Of a stretch of 64,000 nucleotides of DNA, positions 1 through 11,553 are shown piece after piece. The stretch lies in NCBI GenBank assembly GCA_914767885.1, contig CAJZBQ010000005.1:496001-560000 (forward strand). The letters run 5' to 3'. The stretch comes from Blepharisma stoltei (lineage: Eukaryota; Ciliophora; Heterotrichea; Heterotrichida; Blepharismidae). Below the pieces are notes generated by a model. It was not told where the DNA came from and made no database searches. It worked only from the letters and a program-made list of their open reading frames with translations. Every line of letters begins with the position of its first letter. Position 1 is the first letter of the stretch. Both the position numbers and the translations under genes were made by a program.

Positions 1-625
1 CGTTTGCTGACTCTATACTTGCAGGCTTACTAGTTTTATTATGCATTTCATGACTATTTTGCATATTCCTGTTTTTTAAATATGCCCCACATATTTCTGT
101 AAAGAAGGATCTATTTAGACTCTCTAACTTTTGATTGAATATGCAAAACAATTTGGCACCGTTATAACAATCTCTGTTGGCTATGGTCATAAATTTTACT
201 TTCTCAATAGCTTCTTGGGGATATAAACTCAATAATCCTAAAATTGGATCTTGTTCTGACTTTAATAATTTTGAAACTTGGGAAATCTTTGCAAAGAAAT
301 CATTTATTTCATCTGAGTAGCAATCCAACTTTCTTGCAAAATCTAAATCCTTCTCTGAATTGGAAAGATGCTGGCGAAAGGAATCCATAATTATTATTCT
401 CAACTCGCTACATTTTGAATCTTCTTTTGTAAGGTATTCAAGAATTGCTTCTTTTGTCCCTTCACAAGGCTGCATAAAAATTGATTCAAGATTATGGGCT
501 TTATGAGGCAAGTTTGCATGCTCCCCGATATGCTCTCCACACAATAAAGTATCGGGAGAAGAGCATTTGCATGCGTACTCAACCTCATTTATACACCCGG
601 GCTCGAAACATTTCTTCACCATCAT
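1..625 (-). CDS. B-box/kelch-type protein, tandem copy 1 (partial, runs off window start)
   Basis: The reading frame starts at the ATG at 625 (MMVKKCFEPGC) and stays open to position 1, so only the N-terminal ~208 residues are visible. It begins with a Cys/His-rich B-box-like zinc-binding segment (CFEPGC..., CKC, CGEHIGEHANLPHKAH), followed by a helical, Lys/Glu-rich region. It is a close copy of the N-terminal part of the gene at 1236-4589: most residues are identical and the 5' flank is copied too. The B-box fold suggests protein-protein interaction, but the substrate is unknown. Whether kelch and TPR parts follow cannot be seen here. I am confident that it is coding and a paralogue, less so about its role. 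Confidence 0.8.
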   Translation of the reverse strand, partial: MMVKKCFEPGCINEVEYACKCSSPDTLLCGEHIGEHANLPHKAHNLESIFMQPCEGTKEAILEYLTKEDSKCSELRIIIMDSFRQHLSNSEKDLDFARKLDCYSDEINDFFAKISQVSKLLKSEQDPILGLLSLYPQEAIEKVKFMTIANRDCYNGAKLFCIFNQKLESLNRSFFTEICGAYLKNRNMQNSHEMHNKTSKPASIESAN

Positions 626-905
626 ATAATAATTATAAGAATTTATTAATATTTTGATCTTCAATTTTTAAACAGTTTCGATACAATTAAAAATGCCCAA
701 TTTAATTAATTGCAATGGTCCTCATAAAAGTAATTAGTTTTTGATTATGGAGTGCTATAAATATTGTTCTGATTACTTTATTTAATATCTCATATATAGT
801 ATAATAAGATAAGAAAAATACCAATTTCGGTTTAATTTTATATCCGGGCTTTTTCTACAGCTTCTTAATGTCATAATATATGTGTATAAAAAAGTTCTAC
901 TAATC
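1..905. repeat. Tandem duplication unit 1 (partner at about 3965-4848)
   Basis: Positions 1-905 align almost base for base with 3965-4848, across the 5' half of the B-box gene and about 280 bp of upstream non-coding DNA. Differences are scattered substitutions and small indels. In the right-hand copy the similarity ends just next to the stop of the alpha-SNAP gene. This shows a direct duplication with about 4 kb spacing. Confidence 0.9.
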
Positions 906-1235
906 ACAATTAACAAGTACAGATAAAATCTGACAAATTAAATACTCACGTGGCATTAGGAACTTTATCGATAAATTGATTAAAGTTGTCCTCGGGTTTC
1001 AATGCAAACCATTTTTAATTTAAAAATAAATACGATAGCCAAATAATTTTTCACGGAGTCAGAATAAAGTATGCTAATTGTATTTGATTGCTTGAATATT
1101 ATTATCAACTGTTTTTCATATTATTAAAATTTGCATACTATTTTTTTATAGTTATCTTTAGCATTAGCATTAGCCTGAGCAATTAGTAACTAGATTATAA
1201 GAATTTAAGACCTCTTTATAAAACCAAATTTTATT
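906..1235. other. AT-rich intergenic stretch
   Basis: This lies between the end of the duplicated block and the stop of the B-box/kelch/TPR gene. I see only AT-rich sequence and a short GCATTA repetition near 1160. No gene, RNA or complete IES is visible. Confidence 0.5.
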
Positions 1236-4200
1236 CTAAATCTGCATTTTTTGGAGTAGTTCAATACGGTCTCGGCCTAATGCGTCGTTAATAAAATTGA
1301 TTTCCTCATCAGAAAGGTTTCATTCATTCTTAGTGAAAACACCACCTTCTTGATTTTCTTGCTTCAAATTATAAGCCCTATTAAGGTCCTGCAAAGCTGC
1401 TTCTTCTTGTCTGAGATTATTAAATACTCTAGCTCTGTTGCAGAAATACAAAGGATTATTGGGATCAAGTTCGATTGCCTCATCATAACATTGTATTGCT
1501 TCTTGATATCTCTCTAAAGCATAAAGAGCATTGCCTTTACCATTAAAAAATTTGTCATTATCTTGATTGATTCTGATTGCTTTATCATAGTTTTCTACTG
1601 CTTCTGTATATCTTCCTAATTCATTTAAAGCATATCCTTTCATCCAGTAAAAATCAGCATCATTTGGATTGAGCTTAATTGCTTCATCATAGCAATCGAT
1701 TGCTTCTAGATATCTTTCTAATTTCTTAAAAGAGTTGCCTTTTTTATAGAATAAATCAGAATTGTTTGGAAAGAGTTTGATTGCTTCATCATAGCATTCG
1801 ATTGCTTCTAGATATTTTTCTAAATTCTCAAAAGCATTGCTTTTTTTTTTGTATAAATAAAAATTGTTTGGAAAGAGTTTGATTACTTCGTTATAGCACT
1901 CGATTGCTTCTAACTCCCCACCCCCCATCCTTGATAGAACGGCTCGCCATCGTTCGTCAAGGATGAGGGTTAAAAAAATTTTTTTGGGGAAAAAAATTAT
2001 ATATAAAAATAGAAAATATATGTTTTCTTTTATATATCGTTAGTTGCTATTGAAGCAACTAACGATACTTTAAATAAGAGGGTTAAGAGTATTTAATAAT
2101 TATTTTTACAGCAAAAAAATGAATTAATTTCATAACAATACCAATTTTTAATATTTTAATTTTTTAGTTACCCCTTTAAACTGTAAATTTGTTCCGTATT
2201 GAAATAAAAATTTTAAATTTTAAAGAATCTCTATTTTATAGATTATTGAGTTTTTAAGCCCAGGTTGATGACTAAAACACTTCAGATGATTGATTCCCTA
2301 GCTTTTCTGTAATCTCAAAGCTCTGAAAACAACTTCATTAGACGCCCTCTGTATATATTGAACATACTTATTTTCCATAAAATAAAACTAATGATAGCTA
2401 ATATATTTTTATATATATAAAAATTTGCATGATATGAAAATCGTTTGATCAAGGATGAGGTTTAATTTTTTCCAATTTTAGGAATTTTTTACAGTGAATC
2501 GTTCGATCAAGGATGGGGGGGAGTAAGTATCTTTTTAAATCATAAAGGTCGTTGCCTTTTTCATTGTAAAAATCAGCATTGTTTGGATTGAGTTTGATTT
2601 TTTTGTCATATTGTTCGATTGCTTCTAGCTTTTTTCCTATATATTTTAGAGCAGTATCTTTTACGCTATTTTCATCGAGAAAATAAGAGTCAAGCTTAAA
2701 ATTCTGGTCATTGCATCTTATTACTTCAATCTTTTTACCTACTCTTCTAAGTGAGATATGCTTATTACAGTAAGCAACATCAGTAGTGATTATTTCATTT
2801 AAATTAAAAATATAATATTCTCTAACATTTTCAGAAATAGATGAGATGTATATTCCTCCTTTATTATAAGAGCAATACACTTGTTCAGGATCGCAATCCA
2901 TTTTTGATTTTCCTATTCATCTCCAATTCGAGTAACTTCCAATTTCACTTTTATAGATTGATCCATTATCGCATTCAATCAAATATAGTCTCTCTGCATT
3001 TATAGTGAACTACACTGACTGGCACGGGGTGCTTTTGGCTCAGTTTCGAGCCAAAAGCACCACGTGCCAGTCAGTGTAGTTAACTATATCAGAATCTTTA
3101 TTTTCTCCTCTTCAAATTCATAAGGAATTATAGAGAAAGAGTCAATATCGATTGAGTATAACAAAAGATTTGCATCTTCATATCCAGCTATCAAAATATT
3201 TCCATTAAATATTATGCTATATCAATAATAATCAGCTTTTGGCATTGTAGTTAATTGAATTCATCGATTTTGGTCCAAATCAAATTTACTAGATTGAGGT
3301 AAATAATCTTCATCATTTCCTCCAAAGCAATAGACGCTGTTGTTGAAATAGATGCATGATGACCATTCCCAAGGAGTTCCTGATGGCAGCACTTCGACCC
3401 CACCATTCACATCAATTAGCACTGAAATTCCCGAATGTAGATTATTACTATAACAGAATAGCTTGCCATTTGGAAGCTGAGCTATGCAAGTGTCTGAATC
3501 TAATGGTTCTGGAGTCTCCAAGATTTTGATTTCTTCAGTTTCAGTTTCAGTGTTATAGATAATTAAATTAGTTCTGTCATTATTATCACCTTCTGTAACA
3601 TTATAAAGAGATGCCTTTTGTTGATAAGCTTTAAGATACTCTTGGTAAGCTTTCATTAGTGGTGGATCATAAAGACTAGAACTGGTCTGAATTGCTGAGC
3701 AAGTTGTTCTGAAATCTATCTCTAATTCTGGATTGTTTGGTTTACTCAAAATCTCAGCTGTTTTATTTCTTAAGGTCTCTATAACTTTTAAAGCGCATTC
3801 TGTTTCCTTAGATTTATTATTGAGATCGTTAGAAGCAGTACTTATTTGAGAATTAAGCAAGCTTGTCTCGTTTTCTAGGGTTAGTTTTATTGGCTTGCTT
3901 ACGTTTTCAGGCCCTTTTGAGCTCTCACTGTTCTCATTTATGATCAAGGAAATCGAATCCTTAACGTTTGCTGGCTCTATACTTGCAGGCTTATTAGTTT
4001 TATTATGCATATCAGGAGTATTTTGCATATTCCTGTTTTCTAAATATGCCCCACATATTTCTGTAAAGAAGGATCTATTTAGACTCTCTAACTTTTGATT
4101 GAATATGCAAAACAACTTTGCACCGTTATACCAATCTCTGTTGGCTATGGTCATCAATTTTACTTTCTCAATAGCTTCTTGGGGATATAAACTCAATAAT

Positions 4201-4589
4201 CCTAAAATTGGATCTTGTTCTGACTTTAATAATTTTGAAACTTGGGAAATCTTTGCAAAGAAATCATTTATTTCATCTAAGTAACAATCCAACTTTCTTG
4301 TGAAATCTAAATCTTTTTCTGAATTGGAAAGACGCTGGCTAAAGGAATCTATAATTTTTCTTCTCAACTCGCTACATTTTGAATCTTCTTTTGTAAGGTA
4401 TTCAAGAATTGCTTCTTTTGTCCCTTCACAAGGCTGCATAAAAATTGATTCAAGATTATGGGCTTTATGAGGCAAGTTTGCATGCTCCCCAATATGCTCT
4501 CCGCACAATAAAGTCTCAGGAGAAGAGCATTTGCATGCATATTCAACCTCATTCACACATCCGGGCTCGAAACATTTATTTGCCATCAT
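1236..4589 (-). CDS. B-box zinc finger / kelch / TPR protein, split by two IESs
   Basis: The model is complement(1236..1913, 2527..3002, 3089..4589), 884 residues. Order: B-box-like Cys/His segment (about 1-50), a helical region, kelch-like beta repeats (about 370-600, with CFGGNDEDY), then several 34-residue TPRs at the C-terminus (EAIECYDEAIKLNPNNADFY type). TGA codons fall at Trp positions (QNRWIQL, NWRWIGK, KNEWNLS) and the stop is TAG at 1236. Removing the 613-bp IES joins KRYL to EAIECYNE, restoring a TPR; removing the 86-bp palindrome joins KILI to NAERLY. The domains suggest a protein-interaction scaffold; the partner is unknown. Copy 1 lies just downstream in the same orientation. 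Confidence 0.85.
1914..2526. mobile_element. IES, MITE family C (CATCCTTGAT motif), 613 bp
   Basis: TAA occurs at 1911-1913 and 2524-2526. The insert begins CTCCCCACCCCCCATCCTTG and ends with its inverted counterpart GGATGGGGGGGAG. The motif CATCCTTGAT..GAACG occurs four times: outward at each end, once inverted next to the left end (a local hairpin), and once repeated about 60 bp inside the right end. Excision of one repeat plus insert restores the TPR frame. Confidence 0.9.
3003..3088. mobile_element. Foldback IES, 86 bp near-perfect palindrome
   Basis: The insert is flanked by TA and begins TAGTGAACTACACTGACTGG. The two arms are about 40 bp and nearly perfectly complementary around a short loop. 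Left in place it introduces stop codons into the kelch region; excision gives a continuous frame (KILI|NAERLYLIE). Confidence 0.9.
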
Positions 4590-4848
4590 ATAATAATTAA
4601 ATAATTTATTAGTATTTTGACCTTCAATTTTTAAGCAGTTTCGATAACAATTAAAAATGCGTCCTTATAAAAATAATTAAATTTTGATTATGGAGTGCTA
4701 TCAATATAGTTCTGATTACTTTATTTAATATCTCATATATAATAAGATAAGAAAAACGCCAATTTCGGTTTAATTTTATATCCAAAGGCTTTTTCTAAAG
4801 CTTCTTAATGTCATAATATATGTGTATAAAGAAGTTATGCTAATAACA
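3965..4848. repeat. Tandem duplication unit 2
   Basis: This is the counterpart of positions 1-905. It covers the 5' half of the B-box gene plus its upstream spacer, up to the stop of the alpha-SNAP gene. Confidence 0.9.
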
Positions 4849-4849
4849 A

Positions 4850-5767
4850 TTAGATGAATTCATTTTCTTCTGCTCTCAACAAAGTAGACTTAGCCTTTAG
4901 CAGCACATGGGTTTTCCATCTATCTAAAGGTGTAATCTTATTAAATTGCGCTGTAACTCCTTCAAACGCCCCTTGGTCACCAGTTCTAATAGCTGCAAGC
5001 AAATCTCTCACAAATCTGCATTCCCTCGAAGTCTCAAAGCTAGGGTCTCTATTCGAATACATATTCAAGTTATTCTCAGCTCCAACTGTGTCGTCATTAG
5101 CTAAGAAAAGCAATGCAGCTTTAAAATAGCAATCTTTGGCTGAAAACCTTGTCAGATTATTCATCAAATATCGCTGCCCAACTAGTTCAAAAGTCTATAT
5201 AGAAAATACTTTGATAGCTTTCAATATTGTTTCTCCATCCAAAGAATCCAATGTGCTTAATTCAGCTGCCTTTAAGTGGCAAGAGTTTGCAGTTCCATCA
5301 CTATTATCTAATTCGAACAGTTCAGCAGCTTGCGAATAATTTTCACAAGCAAGGCCAAGCATTTCATCAGTTTCATATATCTCTGCTATTTGTTTTCTCA
5401 GCCTTGCAGCTTGTCCAATTCGGCTGCTATTAACCAAAATTTCAACAGCACGGTTGTAATGGCTTACCGCATCAGCTGAATTCACTTTTCTTACGACGTT
5501 TCCTGCTTCTGAATAATAATTTGCAGCTTCGTCTGGGACACATTCAGCACACTTACAAAATGAACGGGCTGAAGAAATGTCTATATAGAAAATACAGTCT
5601 TTGCCGAGACGGTAGTAATTAGCGGCTTGCTTATAAAGCTCAGCTGCTTCTTCATGTCGGGCATCACGATTTGAAAACATTCTCCCGAAAACACCTGGTT
5701 TGCATTTCTTTTCTGCCTGATTGAATGCTTCTTGGGCTCGCCTGATATAATTAGAGTCTTCAACCAT
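4850..5767 (-). CDS. Alpha-SNAP, SNARE disassembly adaptor
   Basis: The model is complement(4850..5194, 5210..5580, 5596..5767), 295 residues, which is the usual alpha-SNAP length. It starts at ATG 5767 (MVEDSNYIRRAQ). TPR-like helical repeats run throughout. SNAP-typical elements include DEAANYYSEAGNVVRKV, IAEIYETDEMLGLACENY and FSAKDCYFKAALLFLA. By family, the protein recruits the AAA+ ATPase NSF to cis-SNARE complexes on membranes. Two 15-nt introns of identical sequence interrupt it; the first to be transcribed is in frame and stop-free, so it could be overlooked. No IES is present. Confidence 0.9.
5195..5209 (-). other. 15-nt intron in alpha-SNAP
   Basis: On the coding strand it reads GTATTTTCTATATAG. 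Splicing removes a TAG and joins AIK to TFELVGQRYL, restoring SNAP homology. Confidence 0.9.
5581..5595 (-). other. 15-nt intron in alpha-SNAP, same sequence as the other one
   Basis: GTATTTTCTATATAG on the coding strand. It is divisible by three and without a stop, so the unspliced frame reads through. Removal gives GKDYISSARSF, which fits the repeat spacing better. Confidence 0.8.
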
Positions 5768-5875
5768 TTTTTAGTTAGCATCTGAACAAGAGAAATATTG
5801 TGATTAAAAAGATATAAAATTTAAATTTCCATTATATTAGAATTATTGCAAACTATATTGAAACAATAAGAATTA

Positions 5876-7132
5876 TTAATTTAATGATTGCAATATAGAT
5901 TTCAAAAAATCTTCAAGCTGAAGATGATCTTTTATGCAAGAACTGAAAAACTTGCACAGAGATAGCTCATATTTTTTCGCTTTTTGATTTTTAAATAGAG
6001 GGATATCATTTTTCGATTGCTTGGAAACTAGGATTTTCCTTATAATCGTCAATGAGTTCACATCAGTTTCGCTGTAAAGAATGCTATTTTCCATGTGAAA
6101 CATTTTCTTCTCCTTGCTTTTCATTGATATAAAGCTAATAAAAGATTTTTTATTCTGTTGAAAAGACTGCATGCTTGATTTTTCGTTATGAAGCTTCTCT
6201 ACAGCTCTTTCTAAAAACTTTTCATACTCATAGCTTCTTAATATTGCTTCAATCATGGCGTTTAAATCTAAAATTTCTAGTTTTATTCAATCTAAAAGCC
6301 CTTTATAAGGATTTACTGGCTTGCTTAAGTTTTGAAATCTTATTTCTCTGACCCCAAAACATTTGGCATATTTTAAATTTATTTCACCCAGCTCTCTAAA
6401 AAGCCTTTCGCTTTCTCTCATTTTTCTTTCGTAGCACTCTTGGTTTCTTTTACAAACTTCTTCGAATTGTCCAAAAAGTTCCAAGCAAGCTTTAAATGCC
6501 CTATAACTATTATCAATAACTTGTTCATTATCATGGGAATCCTGATCAATATAATAATCAAGAAATTCATTTTGATAAATATCAGCAATATCTTTAAATG
6601 ACCTTCTTTTCATTTCGCTAGCAAGTCTGTAAAAGTCATTTGGGTTCCTAATAAATTGTTGGAACTCTTCAGAGTTATAAATTGGGGACAGTCCTGATGT
6701 CCTCTTCAAGAAAAAATCCAAAATAGCTCTTCTTTCTTCAATAAAATCAGGATCTAAATTTCCAAGAATCTGCTTTGATGGAAGCTGAGGAATAAAACAT
6801 CCGGGTCAATGTTGAATTAAAACACTTCTAAGAGCTGTGAAATCTTTATATCTCCGTTCAATTTCAAAGTTTCCTTTAGCATCCATACCTTGAACTGTAT
6901 AGATAGCGTGCTTATTTAAAGTGCGATCAATTATTTTTGGCTTTGATACTGATATGATCACTCGGTCAATTTTATTGAGTCCAGAAGGAGATGTAAATCG
7001 ATAATGGTCACTGGAGTTACTTTGAGAAAAGTTTATATATTCTTCTTCTAGAGAGGAAGCTGTTGTGGATTCTGAAATTTGATATAGAGAGCTACCTATA
7101 TCCATATATTGGGTTTGATTTATATAAGGCAT
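5876..7132 (-). CDS. PX-domain sorting nexin
   Basis: 418 residues, starting at ATG 7132. A PX domain occupies about residues 45-150: FEIERRYKDFTALRSVL, then WPGCFIPQLPSK, the canonical proline-rich PX loop, whose Trp is encoded by TGA. The remaining ~260 residues are helical and charged, as in a BAR-type C-terminal region, with CFGVREIRFQNLS in the middle. By family it binds phosphoinositides and acts in endosomal sorting or membrane curvature. A second in-frame TGA (LLDWIKLEI) links two otherwise separate frames. There are no introns or IESs. It sits in a minus-strand run with alpha-SNAP, also a trafficking gene. Confidence 0.85.
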
Positions 7133-7421
7133 TTTTTGGAAAAATTTAAGAAAGAATTACATAATTTATTAGCCTTTGCCATTATCAAGTAATGCTTTAT
7201 GCAGCTTAGGAATTGATTTTGAAAATCTTCTTAGAATGGGCTAATTAATCTGTGAATGGAAATGCAGATTGTTGAACTATAAAAATGAAGAGACGAATAT
7301 GCCTTTATCTATTTAAAAATTAAATGAAATTAATTATAATTGTAAAACAAATACAAGGAATATTTTTTATGCATTATTGGTGAAGGAAATAATCTCAGTC
7401 AAATGATGAAGTCTTTATTAC

Positions 7422-8468
7422 TTAATCTTCTGGTGGTGCAGAAACGTAAATTGCTGGAAACACTGCCTGGTCAAATATTCCAATTGAGTCCGCAAACCAT
7501 GTAGTCAAGAACAAAGGCACTCCTGCCTTAAATAAATATGCATGGAACCCATTCCACATCTGTGCAATATAAAATTGGTCGCTCAATGCTTTCCAAAACG
7601 CTTCTGCATAATTAGTGAAGAAAAGCTCTCCCTTTGAATTCTTCGGTAGCTCTTCAACAAAATGCCTTAGAAGTCTGAATGGGTAGCCCATGAACAACCC
7701 AGAATATACCCCAAGACTCACATAGGCAGCTCTTAGCCAGCATTCTGGAGTTCCAGGCTGATCAGTCCCCCAATGCTTCATGTGCCTTGATTTCTCTTTC
7801 CAGAAATCAGTCCAAAAAAACAAGCCCAAAGTTTCACCAAAGGCTTCCCCCATAATAGGCCCTGCGCTCCTTACAAATGGATACATCCCATCTTTTTTTA
7901 AAATTGTTATAGCAGCATGCAGGTGATTTCTATACCCCCTCGCATACTCTTTTGGAAGAATTTTATCTTGTTCAAATCTTATTGAAACATTGTGGAAAGG
8001 AACAGGAATTCAGCATGTAACGAGACCAATAGCTCCAGCAGTGATTAAACTTTTGCCTCAATCTACATTTACAGTGTGGAATTCATGCGGGTACCCGCCT
8101 GCGTAATCTTTCCAAAGGTAAAACCTGGATGTTTGGAATGCAAGTCCATAGGCACTATTAAACATAATTCCTGATATGACTTCGTGGCGGAAATTTTCCA
8201 TTTTCATCATTTGTCTGACGAAAATTCTTAGTGAATGTAGGCTGTCTGGGGCTTGATAATAGTGGAGCAGATCACTTGCAGGGTTATAAATCTGGTTCCA
8301 TAGAGCTTTAGTGATGCCAAAATAAAGACCGGAAAGCTGAGCTTGCTGAAGATTTCAAGCCGGATTCCAGTTGGGTGGAGTCATCCACCTATAATATATC
8401 ATTCGGGTTCGAGCATTGTGATTTCTCGCGATTATCACAGGCTTCTGGCCTTCTATTTCTTGATACAT
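7422..8468 (-). CDS. Divergent mitochondrial-carrier-like membrane protein
   Basis: 348 residues from ATG 8468 (MYQEIEGQKPVIIAR). Segments such as IPVPFHNVSIRFEQD, YRNHLHAAITILKKDGMYPF and GPIMGEAFGETLGLFFW resemble the PxxxxxxR / GxxxxxxxxxxxxEG / hydrophobic-helix pattern of mitochondrial carrier repeats, but the signature Px(D/E)xx(K/R) is not kept. Several hydrophobic aromatic-rich segments are present. It may be a non-transporting carrier homologue of the inner membrane; this is inference. Five or more Trp are coded by TGA. Confidence 0.5.
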
Positions 8469-8622
8469 ATTTAATAAAAGAAATTACTATAGTCCACTAT
8501 TATTTGTTAATAGTCTATTAAGCATATTTCTAATAAATATTGATAGAAGATTTCCTATAAAAGATCCAGATAATATTGAGAAGATATAGAGCTTTTAAAT
8601 TTATTGAAATTTAATAAATTAA

Positions 8623-10383
8623 ATGAATGCAGCAGAAAGCTCAGCGATTTTAGTATTTCTATGCCTTTTTCTTATCTACAGTGCAATAACAGTATTATGT
8701 GGCTTCAGAGCGGTCAGGCTTCATAAGTTCTCATCTGAGTGAAGACATACTAAGTTTTTCTATCTTACAGTGCTTTCTCAAGCTTTATTGCGAGCTATTT
8801 GCTTCTTGGTGATTCTTACAAATATTGGAAACATTGATGATAAAGGAATTTATTTGTTACTCTCAGTTCCTGACTCTTTGTTCGTTGTGAGTTATTTGAT
8901 GCTTACTTGGCAAACTCTAACAGTCTTTTACTATGCTCACCATTCTCAATTAAGATCTTCTTTTTTGGCGAAACTAGCAAAAAGGCCAACACATAGCTTT
9001 GCAAGCGCAATGCTTGTAACTCTACTAATACTGTGGCTATTTGCTCAAAGCTTACTTTATCTATTGATGATAGCTAATATTATAACTGAGACAAATATTT
9101 CAACTGAAATAGGGCTGGTGAATTTTATTCTACCTGTTTTTGTAATAGGAAGCATGATATATCTACAGATCAAATACTCAGGAATGCCTGCCAGATCCTT
9201 AATATGAAAATCCAGACTGAAGAAAATCAACTGTGTGACTATATTTTGATCAATTGCAAGATTTGCTGGAGGAGTTGACAACATTTTAGCTGAATACTCA
9301 GAGCCAAGTATTAGTTCAAACATTACAAATAGAACTGACCATGCTATGGATACTGCTGCAGCTGCTTTAATGATTCTTTCTTTAATAATTAGCGAAGTTA
9401 TATGCATGATTTTGGTACTGGATTTCAGTTTTATTGGAATTTTTTTATTTTCTGAAGAAGATGACCAGCAGAGCTTAATGGATCGAAGCCCTTCTGTGCA
9501 GCAAACCCGTTCAAGTGGGTCTTCAGAAAGAGATGACTATACAACGTTCAGTATGATCATTACTAATATGATGATGACAATGGATGATTTAGAAATCAAA
9601 GAAGAAATGCCTAGCAGGAAAAACGGCTTTGGCAAACTTTATAAGGCCAGCTATAAAGGCATGCCTGTTGTGTTGAGAAAAATCATCTTTAAAAGATTGA
9701 GTGGCTACGTGTTGGAAGAATTCACAGCAGAAATCGATTCTTATCAAAATTTAGTAAGCAATAAAATTATTCCAATTGTAGGGGTGATTTTGGATCTTCC
9801 AACAGTAGGCATTGTATCACCTTACATTAATGGAGGATCTTTATATAAAGCTCTTCATGTGGAAAAGGCAGGGTTTACAAAGCAGGAAAAATATCATATT
9901 GCGCTTGAGCTTGCATCTTGTTTAGAAACAGTTCATGCCCAGGGCAAAGTGCATGGCCATCTGAGCTCAGAAAATATTTTGCTTAACGATGAAGGAGTTG
10001 CCTTGATTTCTGACTTAGGATTTCAGAAAATGAAAAAATATGCAGGAATTATTTTTGGATATACAAATAAGTCAGGATGGAGCTCTCCTGAGATCTTGCA
10101 AGAAAAAAGACTTACGCCTTTAAAAGTCGTGCCGAGTGATGATATTTATAGCTTTGGGATGGTTTTATGAGAATTAATGACAGGACAAGAGCCCTTTCCA
10201 GGCTACTCAAGTCAGCAGTTATATCAGCATGTGGTAGTTGATAATTACCGGCCTATGATCCCAGCTGAAATCCCAGAAGCACTGCGGAGTTTAATTATTT
10301 CGTGCTGGAATAAAGAGCCAGCTAACAGACCTTCAATGCAACTTATAGCTAGAACATTAACCCGTTTAATTAATGAACAATAA
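8623..10383 (+). CDS. THH1/TOM1/TOM3-like membrane domain fused to a pseudokinase
   Basis: 586 residues from ATG 8623. Roughly seven hydrophobic helices fill residues 1-270, in the style of the THH1/TOM1/TOM3 family (recognised by pattern, moderate certainty). A Ser-rich linker leads to a tyrosine-kinase-like fold (about 325-586): glycine loop KNGFGKLYKA, VVLRK for VAIK, ISDLGFQK for DFG, WSSPEIL for APE, DDIYSFGMVLWEL, and a C-terminal NRPSM. The catalytic loop is HGHLSSEN rather than HRDLKxxN, so the base Asp is His, and DFG is DLG. It is therefore probably a pseudokinase signalling or scaffold receptor. Trp codons include TGA at ESGW-type positions. Confidence 0.75.
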
Positions 10384-10390
10384 ATATAAA

Positions 10391-11489
10391 ATGTTTAGAG
10401 CAATCCCTACAGGAAATAAAGTGCTTACTAAGAAATGAAATGAAAGAAATGACGAACTCTTAGGCAAAAGGATCAAAAATATCCGCCCTATGATCGATAA
10501 CACCTGCCCAAGCTCTTTTGGAGTTCAAAAAAAGTTATAGAAAATTCCTGGGGATAGCGCGGAATACGCTATCCCCAGGACCAACCGGGATCGGATCCCA
10601 CATGGAACGAGGGTTCCATGTGTGGATCCATTTTTGACACGTGAAAGTAAATATCTCACATGTCAAAAATGGATCCACACATGGAACCCCCGTTTCCATG
10701 TGTGGATCCGATCCCGGTTGGTCCTGGGGATAGCGTATTCCGCGCTATCCCCAGGAATTTAGTATATCTAAAAGAGAAAAACTGATTGAAGGTAAAATCT
10801 AAAAAGATCGATACTCAGAAATAGAAAAAGATAATAGGCATCTGCTTGAAAGAATGTCGCAAATCATGAATAACCGAGCACAATCTTGCAAACCAAAAAC
10901 ACATTCTGTCAAAAGTTTAAATTTAGATTCAAGAAAAAGGTCTTTAATAAACATCACTTTAGAAAACCAAGCAATGCTGAAAAGGCTAAGGAGCAAAAAA
11001 GCAGTTTATAGTGTGAAAAAATGAGAAGCAGAAAGGAAAAATAACGAAAACATTTTGAATGTGATTTGTGAGTTTCCATATAAATTGGGCAATAATTTGA
11101 GGATGAGAAAAACTATATCAGAAACAAGCTTCAAAAAAGTAAGACAGCGCGGATCAATTGATAGTAATATAGAGAAGCCTACTACATTACAAGATCTCTT
11201 GTTTAAAAAAAGTGTTATGATTTCTGGGCGGAGCTTCATGCTCGAAATTATGAGAGGAAACACGTAAAAATTATTTAGTCATATACAAATTTTTGTAATT
11301 GATGGAGAAAACCAAAGATGTTTTAATTTAGAAATGTCAATTAAAGAAGTACATAAGCTAATCAAAGGAGAAAATTATGAAGATTTAGTGAAAATGCTGA
11401 TGCTAGAAAATGATGAACTTGTATTAGTCAAATATGAAGCGAAAAATAAAGACGAGAGATCTCCAAATATTTCCTGTCCTGATATATAA
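10391..11489 (+). CDS. CFAP97-domain (KIAA1430-type) ciliary protein, with one IES and two introns
   Basis: The model is 10391..10537, 10767..10791, 10807..11263, 11279..11489, 279 residues. The CFAP97 signature is clear at about residues 60-135: SLNLDSRKRSLINITLENQA, MLKRLRSKKAVYSVKKWEAE, RKNNENILNVICEFP. By family it is associated with cilia or axonemes; the biochemical role is little known. Joining all four segments also recovers a C-terminal part (IQIFVIDGENQRCFNLEMSI) ending at TAA 11487. The next gene is dynein LC8, which fits a ciliary context. Without excision and splicing the gene appears as disconnected fragments. Confidence 0.85.
10538..10766. mobile_element. Foldback IES, 229 bp, with two hairpins per arm
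   Basis: Flanked by TA, beginning TAGAAAATTCCTGGGGATAG. Each ~100-bp arm itself contains two smaller palindromes (CTGGGGATAGCG...CGCTATCCCCAG and a GGATCC...CCATGTG one), and the arms are complementary to each other. Excision restores KKL|SKREKL. Confidence 0.9.
10792..10806 (+). other. 15-nt intron in the CFAP97 gene
   Basis: GTAAAATCTAAAAAG. Removal avoids a TAG shortly downstream and gives LIEDRYSEIEKDNRHL. Confidence 0.85.
11264..11278 (+). other. 15-nt intron in the CFAP97 gene
   Basis: GTAAAAATTATTTAG. It removes an in-frame TAA and extends the protein by about 70 residues. Confidence 0.85.
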
Positions 11490-11553
11490 ACTGCCATTAT
11501 AGATAGTGGAGTTTTGGATAAATTAAGAAATATTTTTCTTCGTAATATTTAAG

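Noticed and set aside
3895-4284. Plus-strand frames opposite the B-box gene
   Set aside because: Antisense shadows of a conserved minus-strand coding region.
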